Source: Streptomyces sp. NBC_00358
GTDB taxonomy: Bacteria > Actinomycetota > Actinomycetes > Streptomycetales > Streptomycetaceae
Reading direction: 5' to 3'
Length of the DNA: 64,000 nucleotides
Assembly: GCF_036099295.1 (NCBI RefSeq)
Contig: NZ_CP107976.1
Coordinates: 9,052,001 to 9,116,000 of the forward strand
Shown here piece by piece: positions 1 through 8,488 of the stretch. The notes below the pieces were generated by a model that saw only the letters and a list, made by a program, of their open reading frames with translations, ran no database searches and was not told the origin of the DNA. Made by a program: the position numbers and the translations under genes. Each line of letters begins with the position of its first letter. Position 1 is the stretch's first letter.

Positions 1-54
1 TGGAGACGAGAGAGCTCGATATCTCGCCCCGCGGCGCCGGCAGGAGGGGGCCTC

Positions 55-255
55 TCACGGTGTTTCCCGCCTGGCCCGGCGTCGGTGACTGGTGTCGCAC
101 CAGGGATAGGTCCGGCTGCGTCGGCAGGTGCAGATCGCCGCCCGGAAACGGCGGGAAGTCAGGACCGTGCCGTCCTCCAGCACCACCTCGACCGGACCCT
201 CGACGAGCAGCGGACCGTCGCGGTCCACGGTTATGCGACGCGGTCGCTCAGGCAT
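55..255 (-). CDS. CDGSH-type iron-sulfur domain protein
   Basis: A 66-residue protein whose C-terminal half carries the CDGSH-type cluster motif: Cys42, Cys44, Cys53 and His57 in CTCRRSRTYPWCDTSH. In this family three Cys and one His hold a 2Fe-2S cluster used in redox or cluster transfer. The canonical CDG is CDT here, which still leaves all four ligands. The ATG at 255 overlaps the end of the methyltransferase gene by 8 bases, so the two are probably translated together. The first 54 bases of the window hold no recognisable feature. The family call rests on the ligand spacing; the cellular role is unknown. Confidence 0.85.
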   Translation of the reverse strand: MPERPRRITVDRDGPLLVEGPVEVVLEDGTVLTSRRFRAAICTCRRSRTYPWCDTSHRRRARRETP

Positions 256-919
256 GCCAGGCACGGATGACCACCAGCTCTTCACGGTTGTCGTTCTCGT
301 CGGTGAGCAGGCCCTGGTGCCGCAGCCATGTCCGGCGTGAGTTCAGCACAGGTCCAAAGGGGACGAAAGCGCGGTCGGTGACCGCGGCGTCGAATCCCGC
401 GCGAACGAGTCGCCGCAGCGTCGGCCGGGTCCCGCACAGAGCGGAGTGGACGAGCAGCAGCACGCCTCCCGCGCGCAGTGCGGCGGGCGCCTCGTCACAG
501 ACGCGGTTCACGAAGACCCGGCCGTCCGGCCCGGCGTCCCAAGCGCGCTCCGGGGACCGGGCCGGCAGTCGGAGCTTGGGCGACGGAACGTAGGGCGGAT
601 TGCTCACCACCAGGTCGTAGGTCCGTCCGTGTACGGCCGCGGTGAGATCGCCATGACGGACGGTGACGCGACGTCTGGCGAGGAGCGCGTTGAGGCGCGT
701 GGTGAGTACGGCGCGCCAGTCGATGTCGACGGCCGTCACCCGCGCTCCCATTCTCGCGGCCCGCAGGGCAAGGGCCCCGCTGCCGGTTCCCAGGTCGAGC
801 ACGTCGGTGTCGGGGCCCACGCGCTCCCGAAGCAATGCGTGGATCAGGAGCTCGGTGTCCTGTTGGGGCGCGTAGACGCCGGGTGGCGTGAGGAGCGGGA
901 CTTCTCCAGGCATCCCCAT
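248..919 (-). CDS. HemK2/MTQ2-like protein methyltransferase
   Basis: A class I SAM-dependent methyltransferase of 223 residues. The SAM-binding motif DLGTGSGAL is at residues 42-50 and the catalytic NPPY motif of N5-glutamine methyltransferases (PrmC/HemK group) at 107-110. An open frame extends far upstream, but ATG 919 is preceded by GGAGG with a 6-base spacer, so that start is chosen. The short length without the PrmC N-terminal domain fits the HemK2/MTQ2 subgroup. It precedes the CDGSH gene. In Streptomyces these two often follow an iron-containing redox enzyme gene (from memory), and no such gene is visible upstream here. The protein substrate is unknown. Confidence 0.85.
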   Translation of the reverse strand: MGMPGEVPLLTPPGVYAPQQDTELLIHALLRERVGPDTDVLDLGTGSGALALRAARMGARVTAVDIDWRAVLTTRLNALLARRRVTVRHGDLTAAVHGRTYDLVVSNPPYVPSPKLRLPARSPERAWDAGPDGRVFVNRVCDEAPAALRAGGVLLLVHSALCGTRPTLRRLVRAGFDAAVTDRAFVPFGPVLNSRRTWLRHQGLLTDENDNREELVVIRAWHA

Positions 920-1534
920 GAGGCACCTCCACATCATTGCTCGCCCGATTGGTGCCGGTATGTGCAACTCTGTCCTCTGGGTTCCCCTCGAACGGAGGCC
1001 CACACGCGATCTTCGTGGTCGTCTTCGCGGGCAACCGGGCTCGTGCCCTGCTTCAGGAGCACAGCGACCGCATGGTTCCGTGCGGCCAGGTCGCCGAACC
1101 GCGGGTGGTCTACTCGGCGCTCGGCGCTCGATGCGCACATCCAGCATCTGCGAGTGGACCCGTTCCCTGCGACGCGGTCGCCCATATCCACGAGAGTCTC
1201 GCCGGCGCGGCACTCCAGATCATGAAGCGGAACATGGATGCCGAAAGCCCGCCGCGCGCAATATCGGATTCTGGCCGGCCCGGGTGGGAATCCTGTGCGG
1301 CGTCCAGGGTGGGCGCCGCACAGGTGATGCCGATATCGGGGTGAAAGTCGGCATCGTCCATTCTATCGACCGCCCTATGGGGAAGTGGGGTTCGGACCTC
1401 GCGCCGCAGCCGTCGGAGCTCACCGGAGCACGGCTGAGACGGGAAAACGGACAGAAGTCCGAGGCCGACGGCCATGGCTGCAAGCGGGTGAAGCCGGACT
1501 GTCCCCGCTCCATGCGCCCGGGAAGAGGCGCCGG
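920..1534. other. Gene-poor gap
   Basis: No convincing gene lies in these 615 bases; the open frames are low-complexity shadows. The one clear structure is a perfect 11-base inverted repeat, CCTGTGCGGCG at 1292-1302 and its complement at 1314-1324, with an 11-base spacer. It could be a terminator without a U-tract or an operator. An upstream partner gene of the methyltransferase may have been lost here (inference). Confidence 0.5.
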
Positions 1535-2023
1535 TCAGTTCGCCGGGTGGCCCGGGGTGATGTCATGGGTGTCGCCCAGCGTCAGCAGAGTGGCGTGGCC
1601 GCCCGCGAGATGTCGTGCCGCCTCCGGGGCGAGCAGGAAACCGACGTGGTCGCCGCCGTCGATCCGGTTCTCCACGCGGCCGACGAACCAGGCGGGGGCC
1701 TCGTCGAGGATCGGTGATCCGCCCGGTCCCGGGTGCCAGGAGACGTCCGTGAACTTGTCCGTACGGTCGCCGGTATCGCCTCCGAAGAGCCGGGCCAGCC
1801 GGTGCTGGTCGCGGCGGAGCAGATGGACCGCGAGCCGTTCGGCGTGCTCGGCCACCCGGTACGTGCGGTTGGCCCTGGACAGCCAGACCATGAACCGGGC
1901 GGGCCTGATCGAGCACTGCGAGGCGAATCCGACCAGGCAGCCGGCTCTCTCCCCGCCCGCCTGCGCGGTCACGACGTACATCGGGTAGTCGAGCAGGCCG
2001 GTGAAGGGATCGAGATCGGTCAC
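1535..2023 (-). CDS. Flavin reductase-like FMN-binding domain protein
   Basis: A 162-residue protein resembling the flavin reductase-like split-barrel family: YPMYVVTAQAGGE near the N-terminus, then GCLVGFASQCS at about 28-38, a run around LSRANRTY, and the late GDHVGFLL segment. Such proteins bind FMN or FAD and reduce it with NAD(P)H, often to supply a partner monooxygenase. The frame is open far upstream without family similarity. GTG 2023 is chosen because the fold begins right after it and a GGGAG lies nine bases upstream. It is divergent from the AI-2E exporter gene with 249 bases between. No monooxygenase partner is adjacent. Confidence 0.75.
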   Translation of the reverse strand: MTDLDPFTGLLDYPMYVVTAQAGGERAGCLVGFASQCSIRPARFMVWLSRANRTYRVAEHAERLAVHLLRRDQHRLARLFGGDTGDRTDKFTDVSWHPGPGGSPILDEAPAWFVGRVENRIDGGDHVGFLLAPEAARHLAGGHATLLTLGDTHDITPGHPAN

Positions 2024-2272
2024 GGTGTACGGCTCCCGCCTCAAGAGATCGGATGTCGGCCAAGCGTTCACCACGCGTGTGTCCTGGTCGCCCCACGACG
2101 CGCTGGGCGGGGCACGGACGCGGTACGAGCGCAGTCCGTGGGTACCAGGATCTGTGCCGCAACTCGTCTCGGACGAACCGCTCGTGGGCGACGGCACAGG
2201 GCGAGAGGTGTTCAGGAGTGTCCCGAATGGCACGCGCCACGCCCGTCGAGGCAGTCGAGGAGAGGCGTCACG

Positions 2273-3457
2273 ATGTCTGTGCAGTCCGGGCCCGAGCCCG
2301 AGTCCGTTCGGCAGGAGCACCGTGCGGTGGAAGGGACGGGCGTACACGACTCCGGTCCCGGCCCGGCGGACGTCGTGGAGACGTTGGAGAAGGCGCCTCA
2401 GGAGCCGCCGCCTCGACATCCACGCGACGGGCGCGGGAGGTCGTGGGTGACGGTGGGGTTCGGTCTGGGCCTGGGAGCGAGTCTGGCGTGGCTCGCCGTT
2501 CAGACCGTTCTGCGAGTGAGCTCGATGCTCACCTTGCTGCTGCTGGCCGTGTTCATCGCCATCAGTCTGGAACCGCTCGTCGGGTGGTTCACGCGCCGGG
2601 GCCTGCGGCGCGGCTGGGCCGTCGCGATCGTGCTGACGGGGTTCATCGTGGTGCTCGGCGGGTTCCTGGCTCTGGTCATTCCGCCGGTGGCCAAGGAGAT
2701 GTCCGCACTGGTCGACGCGGTGCCCGGCTGGTTGCAGCAGGTCCATGACCACCAGTCGGCGATCGGTCGCCTGGAGGACCGCTACCACCTGGTCGAGAAG
2801 GCCAAGCAGCAGATCGGCTCGGGGAACGGAGCGAGTGGGCTGGCCGGGGGAGTCCTGGGCGCGGGCCAGATGGTCCTGAGTACCCTCACGTCCACGGCGA
2901 TCGTGATCACGGTGACCCTCTACTGCATGGCGGCCCTGCCCGCCATCAAACAGTTCTGCTACCGCTTCGTGGCCGCGAGCCGGCGCGAACGCGTCGAGGG
3001 TGTGGCCGAAGAGATCATGAACCGGATCGGGAAGTTCATGCTCGGCAACCTTGTCACCTCGGGGATCGCCGGCTTGGCGACCTTCGCCTGGTGCGTCGCC
3101 ACCGGCGTCCCCTACGCCGCCGCCCTGGGCATCTTCACCGCCCTGATGGACCTGATCCCGATCGTCGGCTCCACTCTGGCCGGTGTCGTCGTCAGTCTCG
3201 TCGCGCTGTCCGTGTCCCTGCCCATCGCGATCGCGACCGCGGTCTTCTACGTCGTCTTCAGGATCGCCGAGGACTACCTCATCGTGCCGAGGGCCATGAA
3301 GTTCGCGGTCGACGTCCACCCGTTGGTCACCGTCCTGGCGGTGCTGGTCGGTGGAGCGCTCCTCGGCATCATCGGCGCCCTCGTCGCCATTCCGGCGGCC
3401 GTCGCCGTCGGCCTTGTCCTCGACGAGTACGTGTTTCCCACGAAGGAGCGGAAGTGA
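2273..3457 (+). CDS. AI-2E family transporter (TqsA/PerM-like)
   Basis: A 394-residue multispanning membrane protein of the AI-2E exporter family. After a charged, Pro-rich N-terminal tail of about 65 residues come closely spaced hydrophobic segments, a central soluble region (about 150-200) and a C-terminal block with the LMDLIPIVGSTLAG and DYLIVPRAMK motifs typical of the family. Members have been linked to autoinducer-2 export, Na+/H+ exchange or stress tolerance, so the substrate is open. ATG 2273 has GAGGAGAGG just upstream. A strong hairpin follows at 3476, suggesting a single-gene unit. Confidence 0.85.
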   Translation: MSVQSGPEPESVRQEHRAVEGTGVHDSGPGPADVVETLEKAPQEPPPRHPRDGRGRSWVTVGFGLGLGASLAWLAVQTVLRVSSMLTLLLLAVFIAISLEPLVGWFTRRGLRRGWAVAIVLTGFIVVLGGFLALVIPPVAKEMSALVDAVPGWLQQVHDHQSAIGRLEDRYHLVEKAKQQIGSGNGASGLAGGVLGAGQMVLSTLTSTAIVITVTLYCMAALPAIKQFCYRFVAASRRERVEGVAEEIMNRIGKFMLGNLVTSGIAGLATFAWCVATGVPYAAALGIFTALMDLIPIVGSTLAGVVVSLVALSVSLPIAIATAVFYVVFRIAEDYLIVPRAMKFAVDVHPLVTVLAVLVGGALLGIIGALVAIPAAVAVGLVLDEYVFPTKERK

Positions 3458-3475
3458 AGGAGCGTCGGCTTCCGG

Positions 3476-3531
3476 GGCACCCGTCGGACCCAAGGAGGAG
3501 GGGCGTCCACCCCCCGGGTCCGACGGGTGCC
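3476..3531 (+). terminator. Hairpin terminator after the AI-2E gene
   Basis: A perfect 16-base stem: 3476-3491 (starting GGCACCCGTCGG) pairs with 3516-3531 around a 24-base purine-rich then C-rich loop. It begins 18 bases after the AI-2E stop. There is no U-tract, which is usual for Streptomyces terminators. Confidence 0.8.
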
Positions 3532-3592
3532 AGGATTCGCCCTGACCACGAAGGGCGCCTCGTCGTCGGGTCCGGTCGGGTCCGGTCGGGTC

Positions 3593-3709
3593 GATCAGGT
3601 CGGCTCGGATGAGGCCCTCACCGCCTACGAGCACTTCGACGCTCGTGACGAGGGATGGACCAAGGTGGTCCTGCACCCGAACGGACACGGGAACGGCCAC
3701 GAGCGATAG
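3593..3709 (+). pseudogene. C-terminal remnant of a zinc-type alcohol dehydrogenase
   Basis: The frame ending at 3709 reads ALTAYEHFDARDEGWTKVVL near its end, which matches the C-terminal signature of zinc-dependent alcohol/formaldehyde dehydrogenases (AYxxFDAR..GWTKVVLxP). Only about 35 residues remain; there is no catalytic or Rossmann domain. The bases just upstream (about 3560-3600) are short GGTCCGGTCG-type direct repeats, a possible site of the deletion. It is read as a gene remnant, not an expressed protein. Confidence 0.6.
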
Positions 3710-3753
3710 AGACTCCGACGGCCGCCGTCCCGCCCGCCTGCTGGCTCGGGCGT

Positions 3754-3791
3754 TGGCTCGGGATGGGGTGGCCTTGACACATCCCGAGCCA
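3754..3791 (-). terminator. Terminator of the sugar ABC operon
   Basis: A perfect 11-base stem (TGGCTCGGGAT at 3754-3764 with its complement at 3781-3791) and a 16-base loop lie six bases past the stop codon of the ATPase gene. It probably ends the lpqY-sugABC-like transcript. Confidence 0.8.
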
Positions 3792-3796
3792 AAGGG

Positions 3797-4993
3797 TCAG
3801 TCGGCGGCCTCGTCGGACAGGGTCAGGTTGGCCCCGGAGGCCGGGTCGAAGACGTGCATCTTGGCGGTGTCCACCCAGAGTTCGGCTCGGCTGCCCTCGC
3901 GGACCCGCGTGGAGGCGTCGAGGCGGGTGACGATCTGGTGCCCGCCCGCGCCGGTGTCCGTCGACCCCGAGTCGGCCGCGAGCTCGGCGAGTTCGGAGGT
4001 GGCGGTGGGCTGCCACTCGTCCTCGGTGAAGTAGGCGTAGACATCGGATCCCAGCGATTCGACCACGTCGATGTCCACGCTGAAGGTCGTACCCGATCCG
4101 CTCCTGCTCGGATCCACCAGGGCGGCGTCCTCGAAGGCCTCCGGGCGCAGCCCCACAATCAGGTCCCGGGGGGCGTTGTGCCGTTCGAGGATGCGGCGCA
4201 GCCGGTCGCTGAGGTCGAGGTCGCCCACCGAGGTGCGCAGGCGGTTTTCCTCCGTGGTGGCGTGCAGGAAGTTCATCGCGGGGGAACCGATGAACCCGGC
4301 GACGAAGAGGTTCTTCGGCTGCTCGTAGAGGCGCTGGGGGGTCCCGATCTGCTGCACGACTCCGCCGCGCATCACCACCACCCGGTCGCCCAGTGTCATG
4401 GCCTCGGTCTGGTCGTGGGTGACGTAGACCGTGGTGCTGCCCAGGCGTTGCTGGAGACGGGAGATCTGGGTGCGCATCTGGACGCGGAGCTTCGCGTCCA
4501 GGTTGGAGAGCGGCTCGTCCATCAAGAACGCCTTCGGGTCGCGCACGATGGCCCGCCCCATCGCGACCCGTTGGCGCTGGCCGCCGGAGAGGTTGGCGGG
4601 CTTGCGGTCCAGATGCTCCGTCAGGTCGAGGATGCGGGCGGCCTCTTCGACCTTCTCGCGGATGGTCGCCTTGTCCACCTTGGCCAGCCGGAGCGCGAAA
4701 CCCATGTTGTCGCGCACGCTCATGTGCGGGTACAGGGCGTAGCTCTGGAAGACCATGGCGATGTCGCGGTCCTTCGGAGTCCTGTCGTTGACGACCTGCC
4801 CGTCGATCAGGAGGGTGCCCTCGGTGATGTCCTCCAGCCCGGCGATCATGTTGAGGGTGGTGGACTTGCCGCAGCCGGAGGGCCCGACGAGGATGACGAA
4901 CTCGCCGTCCCCGACACTGAGGTTGACGTCCTTCACCGCCACCGCACCATCGGGGTAGCGCTTGGTGATGCCTTCGAGAACGATCTCTGCCAC
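3797..4993 (-). CDS. sugC: Trehalose-type sugar ABC importer, ATP-binding protein
   Basis: A 398-residue ABC ATPase of the MalK/UgpC/SugC type. Walker A GPSGCGKST is at 37-45, the Q-loop at Gln83, the LSGGQ signature at 135-139, Walker B FLMDE at 156-160 and the switch motif VTHDQ near 190. The C-terminal 150 residues form the regulatory TOBE/OB region typical of sugar importers. GTG 4993 has AAGGA upstream. It is the last gene of a solute-binding protein, permease, permease, ATPase operon, in the same order as mycobacterial lpqY-sugA-sugB-sugC, and the sequence resembles SugC along its length. Most Streptomyces sugar importers share one MsiK ATPase, so a dedicated ATPase is notable. Confidence 0.85.
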   Translation of the reverse strand: MAEIVLEGITKRYPDGAVAVKDVNLSVGDGEFVILVGPSGCGKSTTLNMIAGLEDITEGTLLIDGQVVNDRTPKDRDIAMVFQSYALYPHMSVRDNMGFALRLAKVDKATIREKVEEAARILDLTEHLDRKPANLSGGQRQRVAMGRAIVRDPKAFLMDEPLSNLDAKLRVQMRTQISRLQQRLGSTTVYVTHDQTEAMTLGDRVVVMRGGVVQQIGTPQRLYEQPKNLFVAGFIGSPAMNFLHATTEENRLRTSVGDLDLSDRLRRILERHNAPRDLIVGLRPEAFEDAALVDPSRSGSGTTFSVDIDVVESLGSDVYAYFTEDEWQPTATSELAELAADSGSTDTGAGGHQIVTRLDASTRVREGSRAELWVDTAKMHVFDPASGANLTLSDEAAD

Positions 4994-5031
4994 GGTCGGT
5001 CCTTCTTGTCCTGACGAACGGCTGCCGCCGG

Positions 5032-5865
5032 TCAGCCCTTGACGGCTCCGGAGGTGAGCCCGGCCACGATGCGCCGCTGGAACAGCAGCACGAAGACGAT
5101 GATGGGGATGGTGATCACCACGGCGGCGGCGGCGATCGAACCGGTGGGCTGGGCGAACTGACTGCTCCCGGTGAAGAAGGCGATGGCCGCCGGCACGGTC
5201 CGGGCCGCCGAGGTCGAGGTCAGTGAGATCGCGAAGAGGAAGTCGTTCCAGCAGAAGATGAACACCAGGATCGCCGTGGTGAACACGCCCGGCGCCGCGA
5301 GCGGAGCGATCACCAGCCGGAACGCCTGCGCCGGGGTGGCCCCGTCCACCTTGGCCGCCTTCTCCAGATCCCAGGGGATCTCCCGGAAGAACGCCGACAG
5401 CGTGTAGATGGCGAGCGGCAGGGAGAAGGTCATGTACGGGATGATCAGACCGGTCCAGGTGTCGAAGATGCCGATGATCCGCTCGATGTTGAACAGCGGC
5501 GAGACCAGCGAGATGGGCGGGAACATGGCGATCAGCAGCGACATGCCGATCAGCAGGCTCTTGCCGGGGAACCGGAGCCGGGCCACGGCATAGGCCGCCA
5601 TGGTGCCCAGCACCACCGCGATCACCGTGGAGATCAGGGCGATGCCGATGGAATTGATCAGCGACCGGGTGAACTCGGAGGTCTGGAAGATCCCGTGGTA
5701 GTTCTGCCACGTCCACTTCGTCGGGATGAAGCTGCCGTCGGTGAGGGTGCTGGGGTCCTTGAAGGACAGAGAGATGATCCAGCAGACCGGGAACAGGGCA
5801 TAGACGATCACGATGATGTTGACCAGGGCCCACCCCGCCATCCGTCGTCGTCCGGTGGCGGACAT
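5032..5865 (-). CDS. sugB: Sugar ABC importer permease (MalG/SugB type)
   Basis: A 277-residue inner-membrane permease with six predicted hydrophobic segments. The cytoplasmic EAA loop, which docks the ATPase, reads EKAAKVDGATPAQAF. The length and the C-terminal end fit the MalG/SugB subfamily. The ATG at 5865 shares one base with the stop of the upstream permease (TGATG), so translation is coupled. A 38-base gap separates it from the ATPase gene. Assignment to a trehalose importer comes from the solute-binding protein and the gene order. Confidence 0.85.
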   Translation of the reverse strand: MSATGRRRMAGWALVNIIVIVYALFPVCWIISLSFKDPSTLTDGSFIPTKWTWQNYHGIFQTSEFTRSLINSIGIALISTVIAVVLGTMAAYAVARLRFPGKSLLIGMSLLIAMFPPISLVSPLFNIERIIGIFDTWTGLIIPYMTFSLPLAIYTLSAFFREIPWDLEKAAKVDGATPAQAFRLVIAPLAAPGVFTTAILVFIFCWNDFLFAISLTSTSAARTVPAAIAFFTGSSQFAQPTGSIAAAAVVITIPIIVFVLLFQRRIVAGLTSGAVKG

Positions 5866-6806
5866 CAGCGTCCCCCTTCCTGGGAGCCGGGGGCGGCCGC
5901 CCCGAACAGTTTGATGAAGGCGAAGGCGATCACTGCCACGCACAGGAAGATGAGTACGGAGATGGCTGAGCCGATGCCGAGGTTGAGCGCGGTGAAGAGG
6001 TTGTCGTAGCCCAGGATCGACACCGAGCCGGTGTTGTGCGCGCCGGACGTGAGGATGTAGATGTTGTCGAAGATCCGGAAGGCGTCCAGGGTCCGGAACA
6101 GCAGAGCGACCAGGATGGCCGGCTTCATCAGGGGGACCGTCACCAGGAAGAAGCGCTGCCAGGCTCCGGCGCCGTCCACCTGCGCCGCGCGCAGCGTCTC
6201 CTCCGGCACCAGGGCGAGGCCGGCGAGCAGCAGCAGAGCCATGAACGGAGTGGTCTTCCACACCTCGGCCAGGATGATCAGACCGATGGCCGGCCACTGT
6301 TCGGTGAGGGGAGCGGAACCGGAGGGCAGGAGATCCGCCAGGTAGCCGGTTTCCGGGGTCCAGGCGTACTGCCAGGAGTAGGCGGCGACCACGGTGACGA
6401 TGCCGTACGGGATCAGGATGGCGGTGCGAACCATTCCGCGGCCGAAGATGGTGCGGTGCATCACCAGCGCCAGGGCGAATCCGAGGACGAGTTCCACGAT
6501 CACGGAGACCACGGTGATGAACACCGTCACCCACAGAGCCTGCCACCAGAACTCCGAGGACAGGACGGCGCCGTAGTTGCTGAAGCCGACGAAGTGCGCC
6601 TGCTGCGGGAAACGCAGGTCATAGCGCTGCAGTGAGAGGTAGATCGCGTAGACGATGGGGTACGCGGTGACGGCGAGCATGACGATCACGGCCGGCGCGC
6701 ACAGCATCCAGCCCAACCGGCGCTCCTGTCGTGCCCCTTCGGACAGGGCGCGGTCGTCTTTGGGCGGCGGTGCGTCCTGAGCGGCGGGCGGAGCCGACTG
6801 GGTCAC
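5865..6806 (-). CDS. sugA: Sugar ABC importer permease (MalF/SugA type)
   Basis: A 313-residue permease with a hydrophilic N-terminal tail (about 35 residues) and six hydrophobic segments. Its EAA loop reads EETLRAAQVDGAGAWQRF. It is the MalF/SugA partner of the next permease. GTG 6806 overlaps the stop of the solute-binding protein gene in a GTGA arrangement, a typical sign of coupled translation. It acts in the cytoplasmic membrane as half of the translocation channel. Confidence 0.85.
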   Translation of the reverse strand: MTQSAPPAAQDAPPPKDDRALSEGARQERRLGWMLCAPAVIVMLAVTAYPIVYAIYLSLQRYDLRFPQQAHFVGFSNYGAVLSSEFWWQALWVTVFITVVSVIVELVLGFALALVMHRTIFGRGMVRTAILIPYGIVTVVAAYSWQYAWTPETGYLADLLPSGSAPLTEQWPAIGLIILAEVWKTTPFMALLLLAGLALVPEETLRAAQVDGAGAWQRFFLVTVPLMKPAILVALLFRTLDAFRIFDNIYILTSGAHNTGSVSILGYDNLFTALNLGIGSAISVLIFLCVAVIAFAFIKLFGAAAPGSQEGGR

Positions 6807-8074
6807 GGGATCAGCCCCTTCGAGCTGAGGGCGTCCTTGATCTGGCCGCTGATCTTCTGGACGTCCGGTCTCGGTTCGATCCCGTTCGGCGGCGACAGGG
6901 TGTGCGAGATCGCGATGGACACGTTCTGGTAGGCGGGGGTCTTGGGCCGGATGCTGGCGTTTTCCAGGGCGTCCAGAACGGTGGAGGCGAAGGGGTAGTT
7001 CTTGATCAGAGAGGGGTCCGAGTAGAGCGTACGGAGCGTGGGCGGGAGCCCGCCCTTGAGCGCCGCGGTCAACTGGTTCTGCCGGTTCCGCAGGCACAGC
7101 GCCGCCTCGAAGGCGAACGCCGAGTGTCGGGTGTAGGCGCCGACGGCCAGGTCGATGCCGCCGATGGTGGGCTTGGCCGGCCGCCCCTTCTCGACCCCCG
7201 GGTAGGGCGCCCATCGGAACTGCTTGAAGAGCGTGGGGTTGTTCGCCTTCATCGAGGGATACACGAAGGGGTAGTTGATCTCGAAGGCCGCGCTGCCGGA
7301 CTCCATGGCCAGCCGGTTCTGGTCCTCCATCTGATTGGACAAGGACGGGTCGGCTGCCGCCGAGGTGGCCAGCGTCTTCATGATGGAGGCCGCGCGCACG
7401 GCGGGCGGGCCCAACTTGGGAGCCGTGGCCGTCGCGTTCAGGATGGAGCCGCCGGCGCTTTCCACCAACGTGTTGAACCAGACCGTGAGTCCCTCGTACT
7501 GCGCGCCCTGGATCTCCACGTAGTGCGGCTTGCCCTGCTTCGCCAGAACGCCGGCCATCCGGATCATCTCGGCCCAGGTCGTGGGCGGCGTGGGGACCAA
7601 GTCCTTGCGATACCAGAGCAGTTGGGTGTTCGTGTTGTACGGGACGGCGTACAGCCGACCCTTCCACGTGGCTGTCCGCAGCGGGACCTCCAGGGTGTCC
7701 CGGGTCGCCGCGCTGCGGTTGGCCCCGGTCCACGGCAGGATCCACTTGGCTTCCGCGAACTCGGCGGGCCAGGTGACGTCCAGCCCGATGATGTCGACCG
7801 TGTCGTCCTTGGCGGCCAGCCGGCGCACCAGTTGCTGGCGCTGCCCGTCGGCGGTACGAGGCAGTTTGTTGTAACTGATCCGGTAGCGCCCACCGGACTG
7901 CTGGGAGCAGGTGCTTGCCGCAGTGGCCAACGCACCCGAATCATCGGGAAAGTTGTACCAGTTGAGCGTCACCGGTCCGCCACCTCCGCTCCCGCAGCCG
8001 GCGAGCAGACCCGCCGACAGGCACAGAGCGAGCTGTACCCGCAGGAGGCCACGGATGCCGGACATAAGCGCCAC
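6803..8074 (-). CDS. lpqY: Trehalose-type solute-binding lipoprotein
   Basis: A 423-residue extracellular solute-binding lipoprotein: a signal peptide with lipobox LLAGC (Cys27), then a family 1 sugar-binding fold. Segments such as VDIIGLDVTWPAEFAEAKW, NTQLLWYRKDLV, GGLPPTLRTLYSDP and the C-terminal GLIP closely recall mycobacterial LpqY, which binds trehalose. Three in-frame starts exist (GTG 8080, GTG 8074, ATG 8065). AAGGAG lies one base before 8080 and seven before 8074, so 8074 is preferred. It opens the four-gene operon. Trehalose is the best guess; another disaccharide is possible. Confidence 0.85.
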   Translation of the reverse strand: MALMSGIRGLLRVQLALCLSAGLLAGCGSGGGGPVTLNWYNFPDDSGALATAASTCSQQSGGRYRISYNKLPRTADGQRQQLVRRLAAKDDTVDIIGLDVTWPAEFAEAKWILPWTGANRSAATRDTLEVPLRTATWKGRLYAVPYNTNTQLLWYRKDLVPTPPTTWAEMIRMAGVLAKQGKPHYVEIQGAQYEGLTVWFNTLVESAGGSILNATATAPKLGPPAVRAASIMKTLATSAAADPSLSNQMEDQNRLAMESGSAAFEINYPFVYPSMKANNPTLFKQFRWAPYPGVEKGRPAKPTIGGIDLAVGAYTRHSAFAFEAALCLRNRQNQLTAALKGGLPPTLRTLYSDPSLIKNYPFASTVLDALENASIRPKTPAYQNVSIAISHTLSPPNGIEPRPDVQKISGQIKDALSSKGLIP

Positions 8075-8220
8075 CCCCACACTCCTTCCGGACCAGTACG
8101 AGAATTCCGGACAAAGCGTAGGGAAGCCCGGACCCGCGACAGGCTAGGCCCGCACCCGGCCTCACCCCGTACCGCCTCACCAGGCAGTCATCCGATCGGC
8201 CGCACAGCACACGGCACACG

Positions 8221-8410
8221 CCGCAACCCGCCAACGCCCACATCGTGGCCGCCAAAACCGTCCTGCCCTGCCCCGGCTTCGACATCTCCAACGCCTGCGA
8301 CAGCGCCCTGAACGCCCTCGAAGTCGCTGACGCCCTCATCGGCAGCGGTCGCTACCAGCGGGTCTTCGTAGCCTGCGGCGAGACACTGAGCCGGCTGAGC
8401 CGGTTGTGCC
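8221..8410 (+). pseudogene. Fragment of a ketoacyl synthase III (FabH-like)
   Basis: The frame reads ANAHIVAAKTVLPCPGFDIS, then NACDSALNALEVADALIGSG and VFVACGETLSR. That is the active-site stretch of 3-oxoacyl-ACP synthase III-like enzymes, with the catalytic Cys in SNAC. Only about 60 residues are left: there is no start region and no C-terminal His/Asn half, and after GETLSR the sequence loses similarity. It is a decayed gene piece between the sugar importer and the DUF4328 gene. Confidence 0.65.
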
Positions 8411-8488
8411 GCTGGTCAGGTCAGTGCGCAGCTCGACTCGCCCCATCGACTTCACCGACCGCGTGGGCACGCATGTGCCAGGAGACCT

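Noticed and set aside
1535..3700. 721-codon open frame on the minus strand
   Set aside because: Only its last 162 codons resemble a protein family; the rest is antisense to the AI-2E gene and has Asp/Arg/Gln-rich shadow composition.
3797..5833. 678-codon frame as one large protein
   Set aside because: The upstream 280 codons are a frame shadow of the permease gene; the ATPase starts at GTG 4993.
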